This document shows positions 1 to 9,134 of a DNA stretch of 64,000 nt, piece after piece. The notes below the pieces were generated by a model. The model saw only the letters and a program-made list of their open reading frames with translations, was not told where the DNA came from and ran no database searches. Position numbers and translations under genes: made by a program. The first letter of the stretch is position 1, and each line of letters starts with the position of its first letter. Origin of the DNA: DAOUFU01 sp034429275 (GTDB taxonomy: Bacteria > Chloroflexota > Anaerolineae > Aggregatilineales > Aggregatilineaceae); contig DAOUFU010000100.1 in assembly GCA_034429275.1 (NCBI GenBank), positions 15,747 to 79,746 on the forward strand, written 5' to 3'.

Positions 1-182
1 TCCACGTTCTGCAACTCCTTCACGATTTCTCCGGCGGTGATGGGCACACCCGGTGGGGTCTCATGGGTGATTGTACCAGACCTTGTGCGCTTCGACGCGC
101 AGTACCATCGGGCCAGGACCGGAACAAACCCGGTGCAGAATGGCACGGACTTGGTATACTTGAACGTACATTGCTCGCCCAT
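1..182 (-). CDS. Possible 5' end of a hypothetical gene running off the left edge
   Basis: Reading the minus strand from an ATG at 182, the frame stays open for 60 codons to the window edge. The last twenty or so residues (containing PPGVPITAGEIV) look protein-like; the first forty are rich in Cys and Arg and less convincing. No Shine-Dalgarno sequence precedes the ATG, and a later GTG could be the real start. It would be divergent from the Clp ATPase gene at 195. I do not recognise a family. An open stretch of this length is common by chance in GC-rich DNA, so this is a weak call. Confidence 0.22.
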   Translation of the reverse strand, partial: MGEQCTFKYTKSVPFCTGFVPVLARWYCASKRTRSGTITHETPPGVPITAGEIVKELQNV

Positions 183-194
183 GGTTGAGAGAGA

Positions 195-2591
195 ATGGTC
201 ATGCCCAAGTCGCCCCTGGACATCAACGAACCAGAGATCCGCAAGCGGTGCGGCCCCCTGCTGGATGGTGCTGTCGAAGAAGCGAACCGGCTGCGCCACA
301 ATTATATCGGTACCGAGCACCTCTTCAACGCCCTGACTCATACCCCGAAAGGACCCGCCGAGCGAATGCTGGTGGAAGCCGGGTTGGAACCGCGCGAAGT
401 GCGGAATGCCATCCGGCGGTTGGCTGGGGCCGGAGATGATATGGTCAGCGACCGGCCACCTCTCACGCCGCGTGCCCATCGCGTGCTGGCGATGGCGGTG
501 TACCTAGCCGATGATGCCGGGGATCGCTATGTGACCGAGGAACAGGTGCTGTTGGCGCTGCTGCAAGAGGGCGAAGGGATCGCCGCGCGCGAACTGACTC
601 GGCGTGGCGTCGATACGGTAAGCTGGATCGAGCGGCTGCTGGACACAATCGAAGGCAGTGATAGCGATGAATTCAGTCGGCTGCTGGACGAGATCGACTC
701 GTCCCCGGCGCTGGACACCACCGAATTCAGCGGGGCATCCAAGCGGATGCCGACCCCACTGCTCGACAAGTATGGGCGTGACCTGACCGAGCAAGCTCAG
801 AAGGGTAAAATTGGCCCGGCGGTGGGACGCGAGCAGGAAATCCGCATGGTGGCGCGCACGCTGCGCCGCAGCAAAAAGAATAATCCCTTGCTGTTGGGCG
901 ATTCCGGGGTGGGCAAGACGGCGGTCGTTGAAGGACTGGCGTATAACATCGCGCACGGGCTGGCCCCCAAGTTCCTGCTCAACCGGCGGATCGTCGGTCT
1001 GGAGATCGGGATGCTGGTGGCTGGAACCAGCCTGCGCGGGCAGTTCGAGGAACGCATCGTCGGCATTGTGGACGAGGTGAAGAACGCCCCAGAGGTGATC
1101 CTGTTCATCGACGAGATTCACACGATTGTCGGAGCGGGCGATACCATCGACAGCAACCTGGACGCTGCCAATATCCTCAAACCGGCGCTGGCACGCGGAG
1201 AAATCACCTGTATCGGCGCGACTACCTATGAAGAATATCGCAAAGCTATCGCGCGCGACCCTGCGTTGGACCGGCGCTTCCGCACGATTGAGATCAAAGA
1301 GCAGAGCGTGGCGGAATCGCTGGTAGTGGTCGAGCATGTCTACCAGCGCTACGAGGAACATCACAAGGTGACCATTCTGCCCGAAGCCCGCGAAGCAGCC
1401 GTGCGGCTGGCAGATCGTTATATGCGCGATCGCCGCCTGCCCGATAAAGCGCTGGACCTGCTCGACGAAGCGTGCGCACGTGTGGTGATCCAGACCAACG
1501 CGCAAGATGACGAGAATGCGGCCCGCCAGGAAATCACCGCTGAGACGATCACGCAGGTGCTCAGCGAGTGGACGGGTATCCCGGTCAGCGAGCTAACAGC
1601 TAACGAGCGCCAGCGCTTCGCCCACATGGCCGATGCCCTGCGCGAGCGCGTGATCGGCCAGGATCACGCGCTAGAAGCAGTCTCTGCTGCCGTCAAGACG
1701 AACCGCGCCGGGTTGGGCGATCCGCGTCGCCCGGTTGGGGTGTTCCTGTTCCTGGGGCCGAGCGGCGTGGGCAAAACAGAACTGGCGAAAGCGCTGGCCC
1801 AGTTCCTGTTTAATGACGATGATGCCATGATCCGGCTGGATATGTCGGAGTTTCACGATCAGCACACAGTCGCCCGCTTGATCGGTGCGCCGCCCGGCTA
1901 CAAGGGCATGGAGCAGGGGGGCCAGCTCACCGAGGCGCTGCGCCGCCAGCCTTACAGCGTGGTGCTGCTGGACGAGATCGAAAAAGCCGCGCCCGAAGTG
2001 TTCGATATGTTCCTGCAGGTATTCGACGAAGGGCGCCTGACCGACTCGCAGGGGAGCACGATCGATGGCCGCCATGCCTGCTGGATCATGACCAGCAACA
2101 TCGGCACTGGCGATGTGGGCAAAGGGCTGGGCTTTTTTGCCAAGCCGGGCGACTTGCCCGATTACGACTTTCACCTGAAGAAGCATTTCCGCCCGGAGTT
2201 TCTCAACCGGCTGGATGACGTGGTAATTTTCCACCCGCTCAGCGAAGAAGCGCTCAATGGGATTCTGGATCTGCAGATGCGCGAGGTGATTGCCCGGCTT
2301 GAAGCGCAGCATATCGGCTTCCGGCTGGACCCCAGCGCGCGGTCGCTGCTGCTGCGCGAAGGTTACGATCCTGCGCTGGGCGCACGTCCACTGCGGCGCG
2401 CCATCGCCCGCCTGCTGACTCAGCCCCTCAGTACCGCCTTGTTGGAGGAAACCTTTAAGGCCGGGGATGTCGTGCTGGCGGTGGCGGAGGGCGACCAATT
2501 GGTGCTGCGCAAGGCCGATGCGGCGACTGCTGCCGGGTCGAGTGAAAGCCCCTTTTCCCCGCCGCCTGCTGCGACTCAAAGCGCGGAGTAA
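195..2591 (+). CDS. ClpA/ClpC-type AAA+ unfoldase (Clp protease ATP-binding subunit) without a middle domain
   Basis: This 798-residue HSP100 ATPase probably unfolds proteins in the cytoplasm and feeds them to ClpP. Residues about 1-145 form the double Clp-N repeat. The first AAA+ module has Walker A GDSGVGKT at 235-242 and Walker B FIDEIH near 305; the second has GPSGVGKT at 521-528 and LLDEIEK. An LGF tripeptide in the second module, after MTSNIG, sits where ClpP-docking loops lie. Only about 30 residues separate the first module (DEAC) from the SEWTGIPV linker, so the coiled-coil M domain of ClpC is absent, as in ClpA. It starts an operon: the next gene begins 5 bp after its stop. ATG at 201 is an alternative start. 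No clpP is nearby. Confidence 0.93.
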   Translation: MVMPKSPLDINEPEIRKRCGPLLDGAVEEANRLRHNYIGTEHLFNALTHTPKGPAERMLVEAGLEPREVRNAIRRLAGAGDDMVSDRPPLTPRAHRVLAMAVYLADDAGDRYVTEEQVLLALLQEGEGIAARELTRRGVDTVSWIERLLDTIEGSDSDEFSRLLDEIDSSPALDTTEFSGASKRMPTPLLDKYGRDLTEQAQKGKIGPAVGREQEIRMVARTLRRSKKNNPLLLGDSGVGKTAVVEGLAYNIAHGLAPKFLLNRRIVGLEIGMLVAGTSLRGQFEERIVGIVDEVKNAPEVILFIDEIHTIVGAGDTIDSNLDAANILKPALARGEITCIGATTYEEYRKAIARDPALDRRFRTIEIKEQSVAESLVVVEHVYQRYEEHHKVTILPEAREAAVRLADRYMRDRRLPDKALDLLDEACARVVIQTNAQDDENAARQEITAETITQVLSEWTGIPVSELTANERQRFAHMADALRERVIGQDHALEAVSAAVKTNRAGLGDPRRPVGVFLFLGPSGVGKTELAKALAQFLFNDDDAMIRLDMSEFHDQHTVARLIGAPPGYKGMEQGGQLTEALRRQPYSVVLLDEIEKAAPEVFDMFLQVFDEGRLTDSQGSTIDGRHACWIMTSNIGTGDVGKGLGFFAKPGDLPDYDFHLKKHFRPEFLNRLDDVVIFHPLSEEALNGILDLQMREVIARLEAQHIGFRLDPSARSLLLREGYDPALGARPLRRAIARLLTQPLSTALLEETFKAGDVVLAVAEGDQLVLRKADAATAAGSSESPFSPPPAATQSAE

Positions 2592-2596
2592 CCCCT

Positions 2597-3904
2597 ATGC
2601 AGTTTGAGCACCCGCGTGTCCGGTCGCTGGGGTTTCTGGTTGTGCTGGTATTTTCCCTGGGGCTGGTGCTGCGCCTGGGGTTGATCTGGGCCTGGTACAG
2701 CGACGATTTTGTACGTTTCCAGAGCGGAGATTACACGCTCTACTACGTGGGGGCGGAACATCTGCGCGATGCGGGTGATTTCTCCAATTCGTTGTTTTTA
2801 GTGCGCCCACCCGGGTTTGTTCTGCTGGTTTATGCGCTTGGGTTGGATCACCTGGCCGTACTGCTGGCCAACGCGTTGTTGGGGGCTTTGCTCGCCCCGT
2901 TCACTGTCGTGCTGGGCCGCCTGCTGAACCTTTCCGGACGCGTCAGCATGGTGGCCGGGCTGCTGGTAGCCGTCGATCCCGGCAGCGTGGTCTATTCGAG
3001 CTTTCTGGGGCCGGAACCGCTGGCCAACTTGTTCCTGCTGATCGCGGTGGTTGCGCTGCTGTGGGCGGTGACTCGTGTCAAGACAACGCGTTGGGCTGTG
3101 GCCTGGGGCGCGGTCGCGGGAGTCGCGCTGGGGTTATCGGCCCTGACGCGCCCGGCGGCATACCTGTTGTGGATCGTGATGGCCGGATGGATACTGATCG
3201 CCCGGCGCGAGCGATGGGCGGCAGTGGGCAGCTTTGCGACGTGTGCGGCGCTGCTGGTTGGGGGATGGGTCTGGCATAACGCGCGCACGTTCGATTACGC
3301 CACGTTCTCCACCATTGGCCCCTACACCATGACCTATTACCGGGCCGCTTCGGTGGAACACCTGGGCACTGGCCATGACATGAACACCGTGTACACCGCG
3401 ATCAATCAGCGCATAGAGGACATTCTGGATCGTGGGGTCACAGAGGTCGGGCCGGAAGCCATGCACGGCTATCTTGCCGCCTCGCCGGAGGTCGCCCGCG
3501 CATTGAACCGGGTGTCGCTCGATATTTTCAAGAAGTATCCACATATTTACCTGGCGACATTTCCGGTGGGCTTTGCACGAATGTACGGCATTGTCACCAC
3601 TGCGCTCACCGATTCTCTGCCTGCCAGGGTAGTCGAGATGGCCTGGAACACGGGATTCACGGCCCTGACGGCTGCCGGATTGTGGCGGCTCTATCGACAG
3701 AAGCGATGGCTGGCTCTCTGGTGTGTGATCCTCATCATGGGGTATTTTACGGCGGGCAACCTGGTGATGAAATCGGCAGGTATGACGACGCGCGAACGGT
3801 CGATGTTGGTGCCCTTCATGGCGGTAGCCAGTGCGGTGAGCCTGGTGGACCGGCGACCGAAGGCCGATGACGCGGTGTCTACAATCGAAACGCAGCAACT
3901 ATGA
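2597..3904 (+). CDS. GT39-like polytopic membrane glycosyltransferase
   Basis: This 435-residue protein has about ten hydrophobic segments and the layout of GT-C (PMT/ArnT-like, PF13231-type) glycosyltransferases. These use lipid-linked sugars outside the cytoplasmic membrane. An acidic residue in the first external loop (SGDYTLYY, about 36-43) matches the position of the catalytic Asp in this fold. The YYVGAEHLRDAG stretch and RPPGF follow it, as is usual in bacterial GT39 members. The acceptor and sugar cannot be read from sequence. The gene sits 5 bp after the Clp ATPase stop and overlaps the kinase start by 4 bp (ATGA), so all three are probably one transcription and translation unit. The C-terminal 20 residues are hydrophilic and cytoplasmic. 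Confidence 0.72.
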   Translation: MQFEHPRVRSLGFLVVLVFSLGLVLRLGLIWAWYSDDFVRFQSGDYTLYYVGAEHLRDAGDFSNSLFLVRPPGFVLLVYALGLDHLAVLLANALLGALLAPFTVVLGRLLNLSGRVSMVAGLLVAVDPGSVVYSSFLGPEPLANLFLLIAVVALLWAVTRVKTTRWAVAWGAVAGVALGLSALTRPAAYLLWIVMAGWILIARRERWAAVGSFATCAALLVGGWVWHNARTFDYATFSTIGPYTMTYYRAASVEHLGTGHDMNTVYTAINQRIEDILDRGVTEVGPEAMHGYLAASPEVARALNRVSLDIFKKYPHIYLATFPVGFARMYGIVTTALTDSLPARVVEMAWNTGFTALTAAGLWRLYRQKRWLALWCVILIMGYFTAGNLVMKSAGMTTRERSMLVPFMAVASAVSLVDRRPKADDAVSTIETQQL

Positions 3905-6900
3905 CGATACACGATTTTCCCCCGGTTCCACAGTCGGGCATCGCGCCCCTGGTGCTGCCTCCCGATCAAGAGCAGCGTTTGCTTGCGCGGCGGCGCAAAG
4001 CCGCCCAGTTCGACCCATTTGCCAGCGATCCGCACGAGGCGGTGCGACAGTTGGGGCGGCTGGCGCTTCGGCGTGACGTGATTCATCCGCACGATTACCT
4101 GGCATTGGGCGATATGTGCGCGCGCCTGTCGCTGGTCGAAAACGAGAAGCGCCTGTTGGTCTTTTATGTGGGCAAGACGCTGCTGGCCTACCGGCGTGCT
4201 GCCGAGCTTGCTTCTTCCGGTGATGCGGCATATGCGCTGGCCCGGCAGGCGCTTGAGGCGTATGTCCAGTGGGTGCTTCGGGTGGCGCAGATCGCGCCGA
4301 CCCGCCGCAATATCGCAGTGGCTTTGTGGGCGGCTGCCGAAGCAGAACAATCCGGGGCGGCGGATGCGGTGGCCAATGAGGTCCAGATGCTGGCAATGTG
4401 GTACATCACCCCGCCGGGCGCGCGAAACGCCCCGGTGACCAAGCAACTGCCTTCGTTCTCGCTGCTTGAGCCGGAAGACGTGACTCAAGTTTACCCGGAT
4501 GAGGTGGCGACGCTGCAAGACGAAGGGACCGATGTTGTGATGCTTTCGGCCCTGGCTTCGCCGGACTCTGTCGAGATCAGCGAGACGCGGTCGGATCGCT
4601 CCGAAGTGTTTGACCTGGACCTCGAATCGACTCAGCATGACGCCCGCCTGCTTGCTCCCGCACTGATCTTCACACCGCAGCGCCCCGAACACCAGGACGG
4701 CACCGATTTTGACTTCGGTGACCGGATCGGGGACCGGTACGAGGTGGTACAGGTGCTGCGCGGCGGTATGGGCATCGTCTACCTGTGCTATGACCACGAG
4801 GAACGCCAGTCGGTGGCCCTCAAGTCGGTTCAGTGCAAGTACCTGAACCACCAGACAGCCGTTCCGCGCTTCACCAAAGAGGCGCATACGTGGATCAACC
4901 TGGAGAAGCACCCGTTCATTGTGCAGGCGCGGCGTGTGCAGAAATATGATAACCGCCCGCACATCATCCTGGAACATGTCTCTGGGCCGGAAGGGATGGG
5001 GCCAGACCTGCGAAGCTGGATTCGCCATAACCGGATCGACTTGCCGACAGCGCTGCTGTTCGGCGTGCAGATCGCGGCGGGGATGCAGTACGCGACCGAA
5101 CGGGTGCCGGGCCTGGTTCACCGCGATCTCAAACCGGCGAATATCCTGGTGCGGCACGACGGCATCGCCAAAGTGACCGATTTTGGACTGGTTCGCTCGT
5201 TTGACCCCGAAGAGAACGTGCCGGTGATCGACGAGATTACCCCCGATTCACCCGGTCTAACGCGCGTGGGGGCTGTAGTGGGAACCGCCCCGTACCTCGC
5301 GCCGGAACAATGCCGGGCGGTAGCTGTCGATATGCGGGCCGATATTTATGCATTCGGCTGCGTGCTGTACGAAATGCTCACACGCCAGCCTGTTTTCAAG
5401 GCCAAGCTAATCACCGAGTGGGTGTATGCGCATCTTTATGAGACGCCGGCGTTCCCTACACTGCCCTTCGTGGTGCCGGATCGAGTTCGTGAACTGACGT
5501 TAGCCTGCCTGGAAAAAGACCCGGCCAACCGCCCCCAGCATTGGGGGCAACTCGTTGAAGCTTTGTCGGAGCAGTACAGCCAGGTGACCGGCGCACCGCT
5601 CGATATGGCGTTGAGCGGGCAGGCGCTCGAAGTCCGCGAGTTGATGGACAAAGGTTACAGCCTGACTGAGCTGGGGTTTGCCGACGAGGCACTGGCTGCT
5701 TATAACCGCGTGCTCGAAATTGAGCCGGACTCGGCCTGGGCCTGGGCGCGCAAAGGGCGTACGCTGCGCCTGCTGGGGCGTTATGAAGAGGCGCTCGCCA
5801 GCTACGATCGCGCGCTGGAACTCAATCCACGTTTTGGGTGGGCCTGGACGGGTAAGGGGCAGGTGCTCGAACGGCTGGGACAGACCGAGCGGGCGCTGGC
5901 GGCTCACCAGACGGCTACCGAACTCCAGCCGGGTAACGTGTGGGCGTGGTATAACCAGGCGGAGGCGCTGCACAGCCTGCGTGACTATTCGGGCGCGATG
6001 GCGGTGCTGGACCGTGCGCTGGAACTCGATCCCTACCATGCCGAAAGCTGGGCCAAGCGTGGCCAGGTGCTGCGTGCCCAGGAACGCTTCCCCGAAGCCT
6101 TGAACGCCTACAACCGCGCGCTGGAACTTCACCCTCCCTATGCCTGGGCGTGGAACGGCAAGGGCCTGTCGCTGAAGGCGTTGGGGCGGCTGCAGGAAGC
6201 CTTTGAAGCATTTGAGCAGGCCGCCCGTCATCAACCCGGCGAGGTCTGGCACTGGTATAACCAGTCGGAAATGCTGGTCGAGATGGGCCACTATCAAGAG
6301 GCGCTTGGCCCCACGCTGCAGGCGACGCGTGTCGCGCCCGGCCATGCCTATTCATGGGCCAAACTGGGGCAGGTCTACCGCTATCTTTCGCGTTACGAGG
6401 ATGCATTGGAGGCTTACGATCGGGCGTTGCAGATCAAGCCCGATTACGCGTGGGCGATCAATGGTCGGGGAATCGTGCTCGAACGGCTGGGGCGCTACGA
6501 CGAGGCGCTGGCAATGTATGACGCGGCGGCGCGAGTCGCGCCTGACGACGTGTGGCACTGGTACAACCAGGGCAATCTGCTGGCCCTGCGCGAGCGATAT
6601 AACGAGGCCATCGCGCTGCTTGAAAAGGCGATCCAGGTCAACCCGGAACATGCGCGGAGCTGGGCGCGGCTGGGCAATATCTACCGTCAACTCGGTAAAC
6701 CTGCCAAGACGCTGAGCTATCTGGCCCGTGCGCTCAAGCTTGCGCCGGATTATGCCTGGGCCTGGAATGAACGCGGCGTGGCGCTCGAACAGCTTGGGCG
6801 ATATGACGAGGCGGTGGAAGCATATCACCGGGCCGCTGATACAGAGCCGACCAACGCGCTGTACTGGTACAATCTCGGTGATACGCTGGTGCTGCTCAAA

Positions 6901-7935
6901 CAGCACGAAGACGCGCTCGACGCTCTGCACCGCGCGCTGGAAGTTGATCCGCGCTATGTGCGGGCCTGGGCCAAGCAAGGCCAGGCCCTGCGGCGGATGG
7001 GCCGCTTTGAGGAATCCCTCGCCAGTTACAGCCGCGCGGTCGAGCTTGCCCCGGATTACGCCTGGGCGTGGAATGGGCGCGGGTTGGCGCTGAGCGCATT
7101 GGACCGCCATGACGAGGCGCTGGCATGTTTCCGAAAGGCGGCGCAGCTTCAGCCGGACGACGTGTGGTTCTGGTATAACCAGGCCGACGAGTTGATCGTC
7201 ATGCACCGCTATGAAGATGCGTTGATGCCGCTAGAGCGCACGCTGCGGCTGAACCGCGACCATGCCGAAAGCTGGGCCAAACGCGGGCAGGCGTTGCGGC
7301 GGCTGGGCCGCTACAAAGAGAGCCTGGCATCATACGACCAGGCGCTCAAGCTCGAACCCAACTATGCCTGGGCGTGGAACGGGCGCGGGCTGGTACTCGA
7401 AGCGATGGATCGCCGCGAAGAGGCCCTGCTGAGTTATGAGCGCGCCGCACAGGAAGACCCCACCAGTATGTGGTACTGGATCAACCAGATCGAGCCGCTG
7501 CTTGCCCTGGGACGGCGCGAAGATGCGCTTGACGCGGTGGAAGAAGCGCTCCGCATCGATCCTCGCAATGAATCCGCCTGGGCACGCAAAGGGCAGATTC
7601 TGCGGAGATTGGAGCGTCATGCCGAAGCGCTGGCTGCCTATGAAGCCGCGCTGGCCCTCTCGCCGAATTACGGTTGGGCATGGAATGGCAAAGGGCTGGC
7701 ATTGGGCATGTTGGGCCGGTGGGAGGAAGCGCTGATCTGCTATCAAAAAGCCACCGAGGCCATTCCCAACGATGTCTGGTTCTGGCATAACCAGGGTGAG
7801 GCGTTGATGCAGCTTGGGCGCTGGGCGGAAGCGATCAACGCCTTCAACCGGGCGTTGGAGCTTGATCCTGATCATAAACCCTCGCGGGAAAAACGCTCCG
7901 AGGCACGCCGTCGCCTGGACGGGGATGAGAGCTAG
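3901..7935 (+). CDS. Ser/Thr protein kinase with 22 C-terminal TPR repeats
   Basis: This is a 1344-residue Hanks-type kinase. Residues 1-275 are not assigned. The kinase domain spans about 278-560, with a GGMGIVY glycine loop, Lys308 (VALKSV), the HRD motif at 407-409 (catalytic Asp409), DFG at 427-429 and a GTAPYLAPEQ activation-segment end. All key residues are present, so it should be active. From about residue 576 onward there are 22 TPRs. The last 21 are each exactly 34 residues with no indel and fall into seven triplets (see the repeat entry). No transmembrane segment is seen, so it is likely cytoplasmic. It overlaps the GT39-like gene by 4 bp. The TPR array probably recruits substrates or partners; those partners are unknown. 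Confidence 0.93.
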   Translation: MTIHDFPPVPQSGIAPLVLPPDQEQRLLARRRKAAQFDPFASDPHEAVRQLGRLALRRDVIHPHDYLALGDMCARLSLVENEKRLLVFYVGKTLLAYRRAAELASSGDAAYALARQALEAYVQWVLRVAQIAPTRRNIAVALWAAAEAEQSGAADAVANEVQMLAMWYITPPGARNAPVTKQLPSFSLLEPEDVTQVYPDEVATLQDEGTDVVMLSALASPDSVEISETRSDRSEVFDLDLESTQHDARLLAPALIFTPQRPEHQDGTDFDFGDRIGDRYEVVQVLRGGMGIVYLCYDHEERQSVALKSVQCKYLNHQTAVPRFTKEAHTWINLEKHPFIVQARRVQKYDNRPHIILEHVSGPEGMGPDLRSWIRHNRIDLPTALLFGVQIAAGMQYATERVPGLVHRDLKPANILVRHDGIAKVTDFGLVRSFDPEENVPVIDEITPDSPGLTRVGAVVGTAPYLAPEQCRAVAVDMRADIYAFGCVLYEMLTRQPVFKAKLITEWVYAHLYETPAFPTLPFVVPDRVRELTLACLEKDPANRPQHWGQLVEALSEQYSQVTGAPLDMALSGQALEVRELMDKGYSLTELGFADEALAAYNRVLEIEPDSAWAWARKGRTLRLLGRYEEALASYDRALELNPRFGWAWTGKGQVLERLGQTERALAAHQTATELQPGNVWAWYNQAEALHSLRDYSGAMAVLDRALELDPYHAESWAKRGQVLRAQERFPEALNAYNRALELHPPYAWAWNGKGLSLKALGRLQEAFEAFEQAARHQPGEVWHWYNQSEMLVEMGHYQEALGPTLQATRVAPGHAYSWAKLGQVYRYLSRYEDALEAYDRALQIKPDYAWAINGRGIVLERLGRYDEALAMYDAAARVAPDDVWHWYNQGNLLALRERYNEAIALLEKAIQVNPEHARSWARLGNIYRQLGKPAKTLSYLARALKLAPDYAWAWNERGVALEQLGRYDEAVEAYHRAADTEPTNALYWYNLGDTLVLLKQHEDALDALHRALEVDPRYVRAWAKQGQALRRMGRFEESLASYSRAVELAPDYAWAWNGRGLALSALDRHDEALACFRKAAQLQPDDVWFWYNQADELIVMHRYEDALMPLERTLRLNRDHAESWAKRGQALRRLGRYKESLASYDQALKLEPNYAWAWNGRGLVLEAMDRREEALLSYERAAQEDPTSMWYWINQIEPLLALGRREDALDAVEEALRIDPRNESAWARKGQILRRLERHAEALAAYEAALALSPNYGWAWNGKGLALGMLGRWEEALICYQKATEAIPNDVWFWHNQGEALMQLGRWAEAINAFNRALELDPDHKPSREKRSEARRRLDGDES
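5728..7869 (+). repeat. Seven tandem 306-bp (102-residue) three-TPR super-repeats inside the kinase gene
   Basis: The coding sequence from residue 610 to 1323 is 714 codons, exactly 21 x 34. The TPRs cycle in a fixed order: one type contains S/AWAK/R followed by GQ-LRRLGR, the next AWAWNGKG or a close variant, the third WxWYNQ. This order is kept seven times without indels. DNA identity between copies is moderate, so this looks like an old but length-constrained amplification, not a recent duplication. Confidence 0.9.
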
Positions 7936-7943
7936 CAGCCTGC

Positions 7944-8735
7944 TCAACCGCCGGGACCAGTCGTGCTGCACCGGATGGGGCGTTTGGGCTGGCCGCTGAT
8001 GTTGAGCGGCATCCCAAAATAGGGCGAGGGATCGAGCGTGTTGCTCAGTTTGGCCTCGTTTTTGAAACTGCCATCCGGCTCGCTGGTGACAATGCTGAAG
8101 TGCACGTGCAGGCCCACCGGTCGCAGCGTGCTTCCACTGTAATCTCCCTGGTAGCCGAGCAGTGTGCCCTGCTCGACCCATACTTCGCGCGTGCCGGGCG
8201 GGAAGTCGTCCACAATATAACTGGTTGAGCCATCCGCTGGGGCCATGTGGGTGTAGTAGGTCCAGATGGTGCGCCCCGGCTGCAGTGGGTCATCGTGGCG
8301 GATGATCACGGTGGCTTTCCAGTCGGGCAGGCGGGTCAGATATCCTTCGTAGGCCGCGTAGACCGGCACCTCGCCGGGCTTCCCATCGCCAAAAATGTCC
8401 AATCCGGTGTGCCGTCGGAACAGGTTGTAGGGTGCTGCCGGGTCGCGCCACAGCAGCCCGATCAACCCTTCGCTGGGCAGCAGGAAGGGCGCTCCGGGGC
8501 ATGCCTCGCGCGGAGTTGTCAAGCGGGGCCGGTTGGCGGCACTATCGAACCACGCGCCAATCGCTTGCGGGCTGTTGCTCTGCGATTGGCTGATCAGCGT
8601 TAGAAGGACAAAACCGCCGCCTCCCATACCGATCAGCCCAACGGCGATCAACGCGCCTTTTTTCCACCAGGGCAAAAAACGCAGGCGGGTAATCAGCGAG
8701 GCGGCGGTGAATCGTGACATGGGGCGGAACGGCAT
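7944..8735 (-). CDS. Membrane-anchored M23-family metallopeptidase
   Basis: This 263-residue protein has one N-terminal membrane segment (about 26-48) and an extracytoplasmic peptidase domain. The LytM/M23 zinc motifs are visible: HTGLDI (HxxxD), then THMA, then GLHVHF (HxH). Such enzymes cut peptidoglycan cross-bridges, although some M23 proteins only bind or activate amidases. The chosen ATG at 8735 overlaps the TAA of the upstream glutaredoxin-like gene by one base (TAATG), which favours it over an in-frame ATG 30 bp upstream. Its C-terminal tail is Pro/Gly-rich and contains a single Cys. It is convergent with the TPR-kinase gene, with only 8 bp between them. Confidence 0.85.
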   Translation of the reverse strand: MPFRPMSRFTAASLITRLRFLPWWKKGALIAVGLIGMGGGGFVLLTLISQSQSNSPQAIGAWFDSAANRPRLTTPREACPGAPFLLPSEGLIGLLWRDPAAPYNLFRRHTGLDIFGDGKPGEVPVYAAYEGYLTRLPDWKATVIIRHDDPLQPGRTIWTYYTHMAPADGSTSYIVDDFPPGTREVWVEQGTLLGYQGDYSGSTLRPVGLHVHFSIVTSEPDGSFKNEAKLSNTLDPSPYFGMPLNISGQPKRPIRCSTTGPGG

Positions 8736-9064
8736 TAGCGCAAAAAACCGTGTTTGCGCAGCCAATCTTCGAGCGTGATCTCGCCCGGCTCGGTGATCAT
8801 GCTGCCCCGGTCGATTCCTTTAGGGCTGGCTCCGGGTGCGAGCGGGGCTGGCGCTTCGTAGGGCAGGTCTTCGCCGGGGCGCGCGACGATGATGGTCGGC
8901 ACGGATTGAAAACCGGTCCAATCGAGCACGCGCTGCTTGGCGGCGGGGTCTTCATCGATAAAAATTTCGCGGTACGGGATGCCTTCGCGCTCAAGCACGC
9001 GCTTGGCTGTGCGAACATACGGACACGGAATAGTGCGGCTGTACATCACCAGTTCATACGCCAT
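8735..9064 (-). CDS. Glutaredoxin-like protein with a CPYV (single-Cys) active site
   Basis: This is a 109-residue thioredoxin-fold protein. The start at 9064 begins MAYELVMYSRT, the expected first beta strand. The active site reads IPCPYV: Cys14 is kept but the second Cys of CPYC is Val, so a dithiol mechanism at this motif is not possible. The cis-Pro motif SVPTIIV is present. After the core there is an acidic and Pro-rich C-terminal extension of about 35 residues ending in an EDWLRKHG helix. The gene is translationally coupled to the M23 peptidase. It may act in monothiol redox or deglutathionylation chemistry; the substrate is unknown. The longer frame upstream of 9064 does not look like protein. 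Confidence 0.8.
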   Translation of the reverse strand: MAYELVMYSRTIPCPYVRTAKRVLEREGIPYREIFIDEDPAAKQRVLDWTGFQSVPTIIVARPGEDLPYEAPAPLAPGASPKGIDRGSMITEPGEITLEDWLRKHGFLR

Positions 9065-9134
9065 AGTTCTTGTGACTCTCCCACTCGCTGATACGCCAAA
9101 AGCACTGACCTCACAGGCAGCAGTCTCGCCGCGC

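Noticed and set aside
504..1505. Minus-strand open frame opposite the Clp ATPase (333 codons)
   Set aside because: It lies wholly within the antisense of conserved AAA+ sequence and has no recognisable features.
3691..5157. Long minus-strand open frame opposite the kinase gene (488 codons)
   Set aside because: It is a shadow frame of a GC-rich gene with clear kinase motifs; its translation is rich in Arg, His and Gln and shows no domain.
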